This document shows, in pieces, positions 52,711 to 62,374 of a stretch of 64,000 nt of DNA (the stretch's first letter is position 1; each line of letters starts with the position of its first letter). The translations under genes and the position numbers were made by a program. The stretch lies in the NCBI GenBank assembly GCA_035292585.1, contig DATDPU010000128.1, forward strand, positions 1 to 64,000, read 5' to 3'. The notes below the pieces were generated by a model. It did not search any database and was not told the origin of the DNA. It saw only the letters and a program-made list of their open reading frames with translations. The stretch comes from DASSFZ01 sp035292585. GTDB taxonomy: Bacteria > Chloroflexota > Anaerolineae > Fen-1058.

Positions 52711-52885
52711 TTCGGTAGCAGGTAAACCGGTAGCAGGTAGATATAGCCAGGACTTACGCAGTTGCATGTTGCTGCCGCAGTTGTACTGCGGCAGATGGGG
52801 CGGCGGCAGTGCAACTGCCGCACCAACTGCGTAAGTCCTAATAGCGTAAGTGGCTTACCTGTTTCCTTGTTTACTGTCTACCCTT
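52711..52885. repeat. F3 repeat split by the MITE
   Basis: Left arm GGTAGCAGGTAAACCGGTAG (52716-52735) and right arm CTTACCTGTTTCCTTGTTTA (52854-52873) are halves of one F3 element with the MITE inserted in the loop. Confidence 0.65.
52748..52840. mobile_element. 93-bp MITE, copy 2
   Basis: Same element as 34287-34379, four substitutions apart. Its 5-bp target duplication is ATAGC (52743-52747 and 52841-52845). Confidence 0.9.
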
Positions 52886-52902
52886 CGTGGAGAAGCCGTT
52901 CG

Positions 52903-53925
52903 GTGGGAAATGAATTCTGGACAGGCCGCCGCGTTTTGGTCACTGGCTGCACGGGTATTCTCGGCTCGTGGCTGACGCATGCGCTCATTGAAGCCCATGC
53001 GGAAGTCATCGGGCTGGTGCATGCTCGGGCGCCGGAGAGTAACCTGTTTCGGCTGGGGACGCACGCCTGCATCGTGCAGGTGGACGGCGACCTCACCGAG
53101 TATCATTTACTCGAACGTGTGTTGAATGAGTACGAGATCGAGGTCGTTTTCCATCTCGCGGCTCAGTCGCTGGTGCACGTGGCAAGCCAGCAGCCGGTCG
53201 ACACGTTCGAGACGAATGTGCGCGGGACGTGGCTGCTGCTCGAAGCCTGCCGGCTGTCGAAGACGGTCAAGCGCATCGTCGTCGCCTCTTCGTATCGGGC
53301 CTACGGCGTTCAAGGTGCGCTGCCTTACACGGAAGCCGCGTCGCTGGAAGGGCGGAGTGCGTATGATACCTCCAAGGCGTGCACCGATCTGATCGCACAG
53401 GCTTTCGCGCACACCTATGAGCTGCCGCTCGCCGTCACGCGCTGTGGCAACATTTACGGCAGCGGCGACCTGAACTGGGATCGGCTCGTTCCAGGCGCCA
53501 TGCGGAGTGTGGTGTGTGGTGAGCCGCCGGTCATTCGCAGCGATGGGACGTTACAGCGCGATTACTTATACGTGGACGATGCCGTCGCCGGCTACTTGTG
53601 CCTGGCCGAGCGGCTGGACGATACCGCGCTGTACGGCCAGGCGTTCAACTTTGGGATGGACGCCCCTCGGTCGGTGCTGGAGATCGTCGAGACGATCATC
53701 GGTCTTTCCGATCACGCCGAGCTGAAACCGATTATCCTGAACAGCGCCGGCCACGAAATCCAGCAGCAATATCTCTCCAGCGAGAAAGCGCGGCGAGTGT
53801 TAGGCTGGCAGCCGCGCTATTCGCTCGAAGCGGGACTGCGGCAAACGCTGGCGTGGTATCGCGCTTACCTGTCTATGAAAGAGACCTCGAAGGTCTCTGC
53901 GGAGCGCACCCGAAGCGTGGCGTAA
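52903..53925 (+). CDS. rfbG: CDP-glucose 4,6-dehydratase-like NAD-dependent epimerase/dehydratase
   Basis: 340 residues from the GTG at 52903 (VGNEFWTGRRVLVTGCTGILGSW), with GTGGAGAAG upstream; the frame extends back through the MITE and must not be annotated as coding. Rossmann motif TGCTGILGSW, VASS and YDTSK (catalytic Y-x3-K) are intact, and the start FWTGRRVLVTG is typical of RfbG. In context it removes water from CDP-glucose to the 4-keto-6-deoxy sugar. The last ~15 residues (KETSKVSAERTRSVA) are encoded by an F2 word (AGACCTCGAAGGTCT) and look like a repeat-derived tail. Confidence 0.82.
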   Translation: MGNEFWTGRRVLVTGCTGILGSWLTHALIEAHAEVIGLVHARAPESNLFRLGTHACIVQVDGDLTEYHLLERVLNEYEIEVVFHLAAQSLVHVASQQPVDTFETNVRGTWLLLEACRLSKTVKRIVVASSYRAYGVQGALPYTEAASLEGRSAYDTSKACTDLIAQAFAHTYELPLAVTRCGNIYGSGDLNWDRLVPGAMRSVVCGEPPVIRSDGTLQRDYLYVDDAVAGYLCLAERLDDTALYGQAFNFGMDAPRSVLEIVETIIGLSDHAELKPIILNSAGHEIQQQYLSSEKARRVLGWQPRYSLEAGLRQTLAWYRAYLSMKETSKVSAERTRSVA

Positions 53926-53948
53926 GGGCAGCGACCTCCAAGGTCTAA

Positions 53949-54914
53949 ATGATGTCGAACTGGCGCGGTAGGCGTATTCTGGTCACCGGGGCGACCGGGT
54001 TCATTGGCGCGCATTTGGCGACGCGCTTGGTGGCGGCGGGCGCGCAGGTTTCCGCGTTTCGACGGACCGGGGTGACACAACCGGGATGCGTTCCGGGGAT
54101 CGATTGGCACGAAGTTGACTTGCGCACCTATGGCGCGGTATCGAATGCGGTGCAGGCGATCCAGCCCGAGCGCGTGTTTCATCTGGCGGCCGCGGGCGTG
54201 ACCGATCCATTTCTCTCGCCCGACGCCGCCATTCGAGCCAACCTGTACGGCGCGCTGCACCTGCTGCGGGCCGTGAACGGCGCGGCGCCGGTCATGGTGG
54301 CCCGGACACCCGGCGAGCGGTATGCGCTGAATGTGTACGCGGCCGCTAAGGCGGCGGCGTGGACTTTCTGCAAGATGCTGCGCCGGACGCACAACTGGCC
54401 CATCGTCGGCGTGATGCCGTTTCAAGTGTATGGGCCGGGTCAACCGGCCCGCTCGCTGGTTCCGGCGGCGATCGCCGCTGCCTTGCGCGGCCAAGATTTT
54501 CCGATGACACACGGCGAGCAGCAGCGTGACTGGGTGTATGTCGAGGATGTGGTTGAGGCATTCGTGCAGGTAGGTTCGCATGAGAGTCGGCGACTGAGTC
54601 GGCGACTGAGTCGGCGACTGGAGTCGCCTCCTACACAAGCGCCTCCTACAGACATGCCTCCTACGCTCGAGGTCGGGACCGGGCGCGCGACACCCGTGCG
54701 CGAGGTGGTCGAGTTGATTTATCGCCTGGTGGGCGGATCGGGCAAGCCGCTGATTGGGGTGTTGCCGGCGCGGCCGGGTGAAGTCGATCGACAGGTCGCG
54801 GACGCCGAACGGACCGAGCAGCAAATCGGCTGGCGGGCGCGCGTATCGTTGGAAGATGGCTTACGGGAGACGATCGAATGGGTACACAAGTGGCCGAGCG
54901 CATCGATCAACTGA
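53949..54914 (+). CDS. NAD-dependent epimerase/dehydratase of the dideoxyhexose locus
   Basis: 321 residues. TGATGFIGAHL Rossmann motif, YAAAK catalytic pair, and QRDWVYVEDVVEAF. In ddh loci this gene class reduces or epimerises the 4-keto-3,6-dideoxy sugar (abequose, paratose or tyvelose synthases). Around 54584-54667 an F1 repeat cluster is inserted in frame, adding SRRLSRRLSRRLESPPTQAPPT between the dimer helix and VGTGRATPVREVVEL. The fold may tolerate it as a loop. Its 3' end overlaps the RfbH start by 37 bases. Confidence 0.82.
   Translation: MMSNWRGRRILVTGATGFIGAHLATRLVAAGAQVSAFRRTGVTQPGCVPGIDWHEVDLRTYGAVSNAVQAIQPERVFHLAAAGVTDPFLSPDAAIRANLYGALHLLRAVNGAAPVMVARTPGERYALNVYAAAKAAAWTFCKMLRRTHNWPIVGVMPFQVYGPGQPARSLVPAAIAAALRGQDFPMTHGEQQRDWVYVEDVVEAFVQVGSHESRRLSRRLSRRLESPPTQAPPTDMPPTLEVGTGRATPVREVVELIYRLVGGSGKPLIGVLPARPGEVDRQVADAERTEQQIGWRARVSLEDGLRETIEWVHKWPSASIN
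54584..54667. repeat. F1 repeat cluster inside the epimerase gene
   Basis: Three AGTCGGCGACTG units, the last completing the F1 palindrome (arms GACT/AGTC, ending CCTCCTACA), then two more CCTCCTAC words. All in frame. Confidence 0.8.
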
Positions 54915-56242
54915 CTGAGCAACCAACCGATCCCGCCGAGGCCCTGCGCGAGGAAATCCTGGCGAAGGTCGCCGAGTATTATCGGCTTAAGTATGCCGAC
55001 CAGCCGTTCGCGCCGGGCCAGACGCGCGTGCAGTATGCCGGCCGGGTCTTCGACGAGCAGGAGATGATGCACGCCGCGGACGCGGTGCTCGACTTTCGGT
55101 TGACGCACGGTCGTTTCGGCCAGGCGTTCGAGCGCAAGTTGGGCGCCTTCCTGGGCCTGCGCGAAATCATCCCCGTCAACTCCGGCTCGTCGGCTAACCT
55201 CGTCGCCGTGACGACGTTGTGCGCGCGGCAGCTGCGTAACGGCCTGCGTCCGGGCGATGAAGTGATCACGCCCGCCGTGACTTTCCCCACGACGCTCGCG
55301 CCGATCGTGCAAAATCGGCTGGTGCCGGTGCTGGTCGATTGCCAGCTCGGAAACTACAATATCGACGTCGATCAATTGGAGGCGGCGCGGTCGGATCGGA
55401 CGCGGGCGGTCTTCGCCCCGCACACGCTGGGCAACCCGATCGATATGGATCGGCTCGTCGCGTTTTGCAGGCAGCACAACCTGTTCCTGATCGAGGATAC
55501 CTGCGACGCGCTGGGCAGCACGTTCGATGGGAAACTGGTCGGCGCCTTCGGGCACTTCGGCACGTTGAGCTGCTATCCGGCTCACCACATCACGACCGGC
55601 GAAGGCGGGGTCGTTTTCACCAACAGTCTCCGCCTGGCGCGCCTGGCGCGCACTATCCGCGATTGGGGCCGTGATTGCTTTTGTAACTACGACAATCCGC
55701 CGAATGGCAAATGCGGTCACCGGCTCGACTGGAAAATTCCCGGCTCCAGCGAACCGTACGACCATCGCTACCTGTACACCGAGATCGGCTACAACCTCAA
55801 GATGACCGAGCTGCAAGCGGCGATCGGCGTGGCGCAGGTGGATAAGCTGCCGATGTTCATCGAGAAGCGCAAACAGCATTTCCGTTTGATCGACGCGGGC
55901 TTGCGCCGCTACGAAGAGCATCTGCTCCTCCCGACGCAACACCCCAAAGCCGACCCATCCTGGTTCGCCTTCCCGCTCACGGTGCGCCCCGGCGCTCCGT
56001 TTACGCGCAAACAGATCACGCAGTTCCTGGAAGATCACAAAGTCGAGACACGTTACCTGTTTTCGGGCAACATCTTGCAGCAGCCGGGCTACCGCGATAT
56101 CGAGCGGCGCGTCGTTGGCAGCCTGCCTAACTCAGACATCGTGCTGAAGGGCGCCTTCTTTGTAGGCGTGTATCCTGGGCTGGACCAGGCGCGGATCGAC
56201 TATCTGCTGGGCGTGTTCCATGACTTCTTCGCCAATCTCTGA
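54878..56242 (+). CDS. rfbH: CDP-4-keto-6-deoxyglucose 3-dehydrase (E1)
   Basis: 454 residues of the DegT/aspartate aminotransferase fold. The PLP lysine is replaced by histidine in SCYPAHHITTGEGG, the mark of the 3-dehydrase E1, and cysteines in RDCFCNYD and KCGHR fit its 2Fe-2S cluster. It removes the 3-hydroxyl with PMP and an iron-sulfur reductase (E3), whose gene is not in this window. The stop TGA is inside an F5-like word (AATCTCTGATCTCC). Overlaps both neighbours. Confidence 0.93.
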   Translation: MGTQVAERIDQLTEQPTDPAEALREEILAKVAEYYRLKYADQPFAPGQTRVQYAGRVFDEQEMMHAADAVLDFRLTHGRFGQAFERKLGAFLGLREIIPVNSGSSANLVAVTTLCARQLRNGLRPGDEVITPAVTFPTTLAPIVQNRLVPVLVDCQLGNYNIDVDQLEAARSDRTRAVFAPHTLGNPIDMDRLVAFCRQHNLFLIEDTCDALGSTFDGKLVGAFGHFGTLSCYPAHHITTGEGGVVFTNSLRLARLARTIRDWGRDCFCNYDNPPNGKCGHRLDWKIPGSSEPYDHRYLYTEIGYNLKMTELQAAIGVAQVDKLPMFIEKRKQHFRLIDAGLRRYEEHLLLPTQHPKADPSWFAFPLTVRPGAPFTRKQITQFLEDHKVETRYLFSGNILQQPGYRDIERRVVGSLPNSDIVLKGAFFVGVYPGLDQARIDYLLGVFHDFFANL

Positions 56243-57014
56243 TCTCCAATCGCTCAGCGGAATCTCGGTGACGCCTGATGGACGTGATGACCAATCGACC
56301 GGCGCGCCAGTCCGCTTGAAGCGTTTATCGATCGTGATGTGCGTCTACAACGAACAGGCCAGCGTGTTGCCGGTGCTGGAGCGAGTGCGGCAGGTGCAGC
56401 CGATCGACGCGTGGGAGAAAGAGATCATCGTCGTCGACAACTGCTCGACCGACGGCACGCGCGAACTGCTGCGCGCGCTCGACGCGCCGGACGTGCGGGT
56501 GATCTTCCACGAACGCAACCGGGGCAAGGGCGCTTCGATACGGACGGGCTTCCGCGAGGCGCGCGGCGACTACGCCGTCATCCAGGACGCCGACTTCGAG
56601 TACGATCCGGCCGATCTGACGCACTTCATGGCGCAGGCGGCGGAGACGGGCGCGGAGGCGGTGTTCGGTTCGCGGACGCTGGGCGGCCGCGCGATCTACA
56701 AGTATCGCCAGAACTACTGGGGCGTGCGCGGCCTGACCTGGCTCACGAATGTGTTGTACGGCGCGCGGTTGAGCGATGTGGCGGTCGGCACCAAGATGGT
56801 CAAGCGCGACGTGTTCCATGCGCTCGACCTGCGCGGCGACGGCTTCGATTTGGATTTCGAACTGCCGTGCAAGCTGCTCAAGCACGGTTATCGGATTGTG
56901 GAGCTTCCGATCTCGTACACGCCGCGCACGGTGGCCGAGGGTAAAAAGATTCGGGCGGTGCGCGATGGCTTGCGGGCGTTGCGCGTGATTCTGCGAGAGC
57001 GATTCTCGCGGTAA
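56220..57014 (+). CDS. Family 2 glycosyltransferase (DPM1-like)
   Basis: 264 residues; the GT-A core starts at LSIVMCVYNEQASVL (about 38), with the metal-binding region DNCSTDGT and DADFEYDPADL. NRGKGASIRTGF is typical of dolichol/polyprenol-phosphate mannosyl- or glucosyltransferases. The first ~30 residues (MTSSPISDLQSLSGISV) come from an F5-type repeat overlapping the rfbH end, so the native start could be further in. It may build the surface glycan that uses the dideoxy sugar. Confidence 0.83.
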   Translation: MTSSPISDLQSLSGISVTPDGRDDQSTGAPVRLKRLSIVMCVYNEQASVLPVLERVRQVQPIDAWEKEIIVVDNCSTDGTRELLRALDAPDVRVIFHERNRGKGASIRTGFREARGDYAVIQDADFEYDPADLTHFMAQAAETGAEAVFGSRTLGGRAIYKYRQNYWGVRGLTWLTNVLYGARLSDVAVGTKMVKRDVFHALDLRGDGFDLDFELPCKLLKHGYRIVELPISYTPRTVAEGKKIRAVRDGLRALRVILRERFSR

Positions 57015-57072
57015 GAACCCCCTCCCGGCCCTCCCCCGTGAAACGGGGGAGGGCCGGGGTCGGGGCCGGGAG
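57015..57072. repeat. F8 CCCTCCCCCG palindrome
   Basis: CCGGCCCTCCCCCGT pairs with ACGGGGGAGGGCCGG with loop GAA. Same words as 26282-26349. Confidence 0.75.
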
Positions 57073-57081
57073 CATGAACTT

Positions 57082-58053
57082 ATGAACATCGTCGTCACCG
57101 GCTCGATTGCTTACGACTACATCATGTCGTTTCCGGGTTACTTCAAAGAGCACGTGTTGGCCGACAAAGTCGCCGAGTCGATCAATTTGAGCTTCCTGGT
57201 CGATCGGATGGTGCGGCGGCGCGGCGGCGTGGGCAGCAACATCGCCTACACCCTGGCGCTGCTCGGCGAGCGGCCGCTGCTCATGGGCGCCGCCGGCCAG
57301 GACTTTGATGAATATCGCACCTGGCTGGAGTCGCATGGCGTCGACACGTCGGCGGTGCGACAGTACGCCGACCTGTTCACCGCGTCTTTCTTCTGCAACA
57401 TCGACCTGGCGCAGAACCAGATCGCCAGCTTTTACAGCGGCGCGATGAGCCGGGCGCGCGAGCTCTCGTTTTACGATCTGGGCGGCGGGCCGATCGACCT
57501 GGCCATTGTCTCGCCGACCGACCCGGAAGCGATGCAACGTTGCGTGCGCGAGTGCAAGGAGATCGGCATTCCCTATCTGTATGACGTGAGCTGGCAAATC
57601 GTGCGCCTGAGCGACGACGATCTGCGCGAAGGCATCACCGGCAGTTACGTGCTGATCGTGAACGAGTACGAGTTTGCGATGATCCGCAACCGCACGCGCT
57701 GGGACGAAGGCGATATCCTGGAGCGGGCCGAGACGCTGATCGTGACGCGCGGCGAGCACGGCTCGACGATCTATCGCCGCGACGGCGTCATCCATGTTTC
57801 GGCGGTCGCGCCCGAACGCGCGATCGATCCGATCGGCGTGGGCGATGGCTATCGGGCCGGCCTGCTCAAGGGATTGGCGGTGGGCCTGGGTTGGGAATCG
57901 GCCGGCCGCATCGCCAGCCTGGCCGCCACGTACGTGCTGGAGAGCGATGGGCCGCAGGGGCACTCCTATACGCTGCCCGAGTTCGTCGAGCGCTTTCGCA
58001 AGCACTTTGACGACGCCGTCGCGATCGAGCGGTTGAGGGAGCGGGTGGCGTGA
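57082..58053 (+). CDS. PfkB-family sugar/nucleoside kinase
   Basis: 323 residues. The C-terminal signature is DPIGVGDGYRAG, in which Asp is the catalytic base. NIVVTGSIAYDYIM and RRRGGVGSNIAYTLALLG are the first signature. Some relatives are adenosine kinases; adenosine is a product of AhcY encoded 5' to 3' just downstream, so this is an attractive but unproven substrate. Cytosolic. Confidence 0.88.
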   Translation: MNIVVTGSIAYDYIMSFPGYFKEHVLADKVAESINLSFLVDRMVRRRGGVGSNIAYTLALLGERPLLMGAAGQDFDEYRTWLESHGVDTSAVRQYADLFTASFFCNIDLAQNQIASFYSGAMSRARELSFYDLGGGPIDLAIVSPTDPEAMQRCVRECKEIGIPYLYDVSWQIVRLSDDDLREGITGSYVLIVNEYEFAMIRNRTRWDEGDILERAETLIVTRGEHGSTIYRRDGVIHVSAVAPERAIDPIGVGDGYRAGLLKGLAVGLGWESAGRIASLAATYVLESDGPQGHSYTLPEFVERFRKHFDDAVAIERLRERVA

Positions 58054-58102
58054 GGCGTGAAACGTGATGTGTCAGATTACTTTCACGCTTCACGTTTTAC
58101 GG
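58054..58102. repeat. GTGAAACGTGATG inverted repeat (family F7)
   Basis: GGCGTGAAACGTGATG on the left, TTTCACGCTTCACGTTT on the right, in the gap before the GNAT pseudogene. Confidence 0.6.
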
Positions 58103-58112
58103 GTGTTCGAGC

Positions 58113-58817
58113 GTGCGCGTTCATCCACTCAATAATCTTGAAACCGTACACGCCTTTCTCGAAACCGATCGTCTGTGGGCGGCTTACGCCCTGGCCGATC
58201 TCGATGCCGACCTGCGCCCTTTAGCCGAAGGGTACGGCGCGCAAGACGAGCGCGGGCTGCGCGCGCTGGCGTTGTTGTTCAACGCTCTTCACGCTGGGCG
58301 AGGCGCAAGGTGTGACGCTCCTCTTGGCTGAGGCTGTGCGCGTGTCGCGCGTTTACCTGAACGTGCGCGCAGAGCACCTGCCGGCGATTCGGGCGCACTA
58401 CCGGGCGGCGCATCTCGAACCGATGTGGCGGATGACGCTCAGGCCGGGCGAGTTTTGCAATACGCCCGGCGCTGTAACGCACTTGACGCCTTCACACCGG
58501 GCCAGGTTTTCGCCGGCGCGTTTTTCGGCGTCGAGGAACAGGGTCGGTTGGTCGCGGCGGCGGGGACGCACGTGTTGAGCGAGACGTATAACGCGGCGGC
58601 CATCGGCAATGTGTTTACGCACCCCGACTATCGCGGCCGAGGCTACGCCCAAATCACGACGAGCGCCGTATGCGCCGAGCTGGCGCGGCGCGGCATTCGC
58701 ACAATCGTGCTGAACGTGGCGCAATCGAACGCGGCGGCGATCCACGTGTACGCGCAGCTGGGCTTCAAGAAGTACGCGCCGTTTATCGAAGGCGTCGCGG
58801 TGCGGAAGGCAAGTTAG
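58113..58817 (+). pseudogene. GNAT-family acetyltransferase with two frameshifts
   Basis: The N-terminal part (MRVHPLNNLETVHAFLETDRLWAAYALADL...) is in one frame to about 58290, the middle (TLFTLGEAQG...RVYLNVRAEHLPAIR...) in the next frame to about 58500, and the GNAT core (FTPGQVFAGAFFG ... NVFTHPDYRGRGYAQ ... NVAQSNAAAIHVYAQLGFK) is back in the first. The acetyl-CoA motif R-G-R-G-Y-A is intact. Two indels, or assembly errors, break the gene. Intact, it would be about 240 residues. Confidence 0.7.
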
Positions 58818-58905
58818 GGATTTGAAATTAGAGATTGGAGGTTAGTGATTGGAAGTGAGCAGCCCCAATCTCTAATCTCCAACTTCCAACTTCCAACTTA
58901 AACAG
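58818..58905. repeat. F5 inverted repeat before ahcY
   Basis: TTAGAGATTGG (58828-58838) is exactly complementary to CCAATCTCTAA (58865-58875), flanked by further TTGGAAG/CTTCCAA words. Confidence 0.75.
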
Positions 58906-58913
58906 GAGTCGAA

Positions 58914-60179
<1,266 letters not shown>

Positions 60180-60185
60180 GTCGGC

Positions 60186-60291
60186 CAGACCTGGCAGGTC
60201 GGGTGCAGCACACTTGAAAGATAATGTAGCCGGTTGAGACCTGCCAGGTCTTATCGTTTAATTGGGGCCTCGCGCGAGTGAGGCTCTATGT
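60186..60291. repeat. F2 inverted repeat and weak terminator after ahcY
   Basis: GACCTGGCAGGTC and GACCTGCCAGGTC arms at 60188-60250, then GCCTC/GAGGC at 60267-60284. No gene between 60180 and 60377. Confidence 0.6.
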
Positions 60292-60309
60292 GTCTTTTGT
60301 GGCCGGTGT

Positions 60310-60338
60310 TTGCCGGGCTGCTGGAAGTTAGGTATAAT
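60310..60338 (+). promoter_or_regulatory. Promoter of the rmd-gmd-phosphomutase unit
   Basis: TTGCCG (60310-60315), 17-base spacer, TATAAT (60333-60338). Confidence 0.75.
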
Positions 60339-60377
60339 GATTATTGAGAAATTCATCACGTTTAGCCGAGGGTAGAC

Positions 60378-61334
60378 TTGCGGGCGCTAATCACCGGTGT
60401 GGCCGGGTTCGTAGGCGGGCATCTGGTTGAGCACCTGGCTGCGACCACCGATTGGGAAGTCTGGGGGAATGTCCGCGATCCGGGCGATATGCAGTTTGTG
60501 GTGCCCGGCGTGCGTGCAGTGGTGGCGGATTTACGTGACCCGCGTTCGGCCTTAGACCTCATCGACCAGTCCCAGCCCGATTTCGTCTTTCACCTTGCAG
60601 CGCAAGCCTTTGTCCCACAATCATGGGTCGATCCGTGGGATACGTATGAAACCAATCTGCGCGCGCAGCTGAACCTGTTTGAAGCTTTGCTCAGGCGCAA
60701 TCGGATGGCGCGGGTGCTGGTGATCGGTTCAAACGAAGAGTACGGTTTGGTCCAGCCCGATCAGCTGCCCTTGCGCGAGGATAGTCCGCTGCGCCCGGAC
60801 AGCCCGTATGGCGTGAGCAAGATCGCCCAGGATTTCATCGGCCTGCAATACGCGCTCAGCCGCCGGCTGCCGGTGGTGCGTGTGCGGCCGTTCAACCACA
60901 TCGGCCCACGCCAAAGCGAAAAGTTCGCCGCGGCAGCCTTCGCGAAGCAGATCGCGCTGATCGAAGCGGGGCAAGCGCCGCCGGTGGTCAAGGTGGGCAA
61001 CCTCAGCGCGCAACGCGATTTCAGCGACGTGCGCGATATCGTGCGCGCGTATCGCCTGGCAGTAGAGCAGGCGGAAGTGAGCGAAGTCTACAACATTGGG
61101 TCGGGCGCGCCGCGCAGCGTCCAACAACTGCTGGACGTTCTGCTGAGCTTCAGCACAAAGTCGATCCGGGTTGAAGTCGATCCGGAGCGGATGCGACCAT
61201 CCGATACGCCGATCTCCTATTGCGACGCCGGCAAGTTCAGCGCGCGCACCGGCTGGCGGCCGCTCATCCCCTTCGAGCAGACGCTGCGCGACGTGCTGGA
61301 CGATTGGCGCATGAGGATAAAAGAGGGCACATGA
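60378..61334 (+). CDS. rmd: GDP-4-keto-6-deoxymannose reductase-like NAD-dependent reductase
   Basis: 318 residues from a TTG start. TGVAGFVGGHLVEHL, SNEEYG and YGVSK (Y-x3-K) are conserved; SSPYGVSKIAQDF and RPFNHIGPRQ match the RMD subgroup that makes GDP-D-rhamnose. The next gene is Gmd, the enzyme that supplies its substrate, overlapping by four bases. Confidence 0.85.
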   Translation: MRALITGVAGFVGGHLVEHLAATTDWEVWGNVRDPGDMQFVVPGVRAVVADLRDPRSALDLIDQSQPDFVFHLAAQAFVPQSWVDPWDTYETNLRAQLNLFEALLRRNRMARVLVIGSNEEYGLVQPDQLPLREDSPLRPDSPYGVSKIAQDFIGLQYALSRRLPVVRVRPFNHIGPRQSEKFAAAAFAKQIALIEAGQAPPVVKVGNLSAQRDFSDVRDIVRAYRLAVEQAEVSEVYNIGSGAPRSVQQLLDVLLSFSTKSIRVEVDPERMRPSDTPISYCDAGKFSARTGWRPLIPFEQTLRDVLDDWRMRIKEGT

Positions 61335-62341
61335 CTAAACGCGTCGCCTTGGTCACCGGTCTCACCGGCCAGGATGGGTCATACCTGGCCGAGTTCCTCT
61401 TGGAAAAAGGTTACGATGTGGTCGGCATGGTGCGCCGCACCAGCATCATCAATCTCGATCGCGTCGAGCACATTCAAGACCGCATCACGCTGGTGCAAGG
61501 TGATTTGCTCGACGAAGCATCGCTGATCGGTATCCTGCGCGAGTTCAAGCCCAACGAAGTGTACAACCTGGCTGCGATGTCGTTCGTGCCGACTTCCTGG
61601 CAGCAGCCGGTGCTCACCGGCGAGGCGACGGCGCTCGGCGTCACGCGCCTGCTCGATGCGATCCGTGTGGTCGATCCGGCTATTCGCTTTTATCAGGCTT
61701 CGAGCAGCGAAATGTTCGGCAAGGTGCAGGAAGTGCCGCAGACGGAGCGGACGCCGTTTTATCCGCGCAGCCCGTATGGCGTGGCGAAGGTGTACGGCCA
61801 CTGGATCACCGTCAACTATCGCGAGTCGTATGGCTTGCACGCCACGTCGGGCATCCTGTTCAACCACGGCTCGCCGCGACGCGGGCTGGAGTTCGTCGAG
61901 CGGAAGATTTCGCACGGCGTGGCGCTGATCAAATTGGGCCGGCTAGACCAACTGCACCTGGGCAACCTGGACTCGCAGCGCGATTTGGGCTTTGCCGGCG
62001 ATTACGTGCGCGCGATGTGGCTGATGGTGCAGCAGGATAAGCCCGACGACTACGTGATCGCCACCGGCGAGACGCACTCGATCCGCGAGATGTGCGAGGT
62101 CGCATTCAAAGTGGTCGGGTTGAGCTATGAGGACCACGTCGTCAGCGATCCACGCTTCTATCGCCCGGCCGAAGTCGATCTGCTGGTCGGCGATCCGAGC
62201 AAGGCGGGTCAGGCGTTGGGGTGGGAGCCGGTGGTCGGGTTCACAGACCTGATGGCGATGATGGTCGAGGCTGATCTGAAAGCGATGACCGACGGGAAGC
62301 ACTTCCCGGACCTGACGGAGATTACGCGGCTGAAGCGCTGA
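61331..62341 (+). CDS. gmd: GDP-mannose 4,6-dehydratase
   Basis: 336 residues from the ATG overlapping the rmd stop. TGLTGQDGSYLAEFLLEKGY, QASSSEMFGKV (with catalytic Glu), RSPYGVAKVYGHW and NHGSPRRGLEFVERKIS are hallmarks of Gmd. It dehydrates GDP-mannose. The longer upstream frame overlaps rmd and is a shadow. Confidence 0.95.
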   Translation: MTKRVALVTGLTGQDGSYLAEFLLEKGYDVVGMVRRTSIINLDRVEHIQDRITLVQGDLLDEASLIGILREFKPNEVYNLAAMSFVPTSWQQPVLTGEATALGVTRLLDAIRVVDPAIRFYQASSSEMFGKVQEVPQTERTPFYPRSPYGVAKVYGHWITVNYRESYGLHATSGILFNHGSPRRGLEFVERKISHGVALIKLGRLDQLHLGNLDSQRDLGFAGDYVRAMWLMVQQDKPDDYVIATGETHSIREMCEVAFKVVGLSYEDHVVSDPRFYRPAEVDLLVGDPSKAGQALGWEPVVGFTDLMAMMVEADLKAMTDGKHFPDLTEITRLKR

Positions 62342-62374
62342 CCGCAGTCAGCCGTCATTGGGAGGCGATAATCG

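Noticed and set aside
52762..52902. Coding extension of rfbG through the MITE
   Set aside because: The translated part is the transposed repeat; the GTG at 52903 has a ribosome-binding site and fits the family start.
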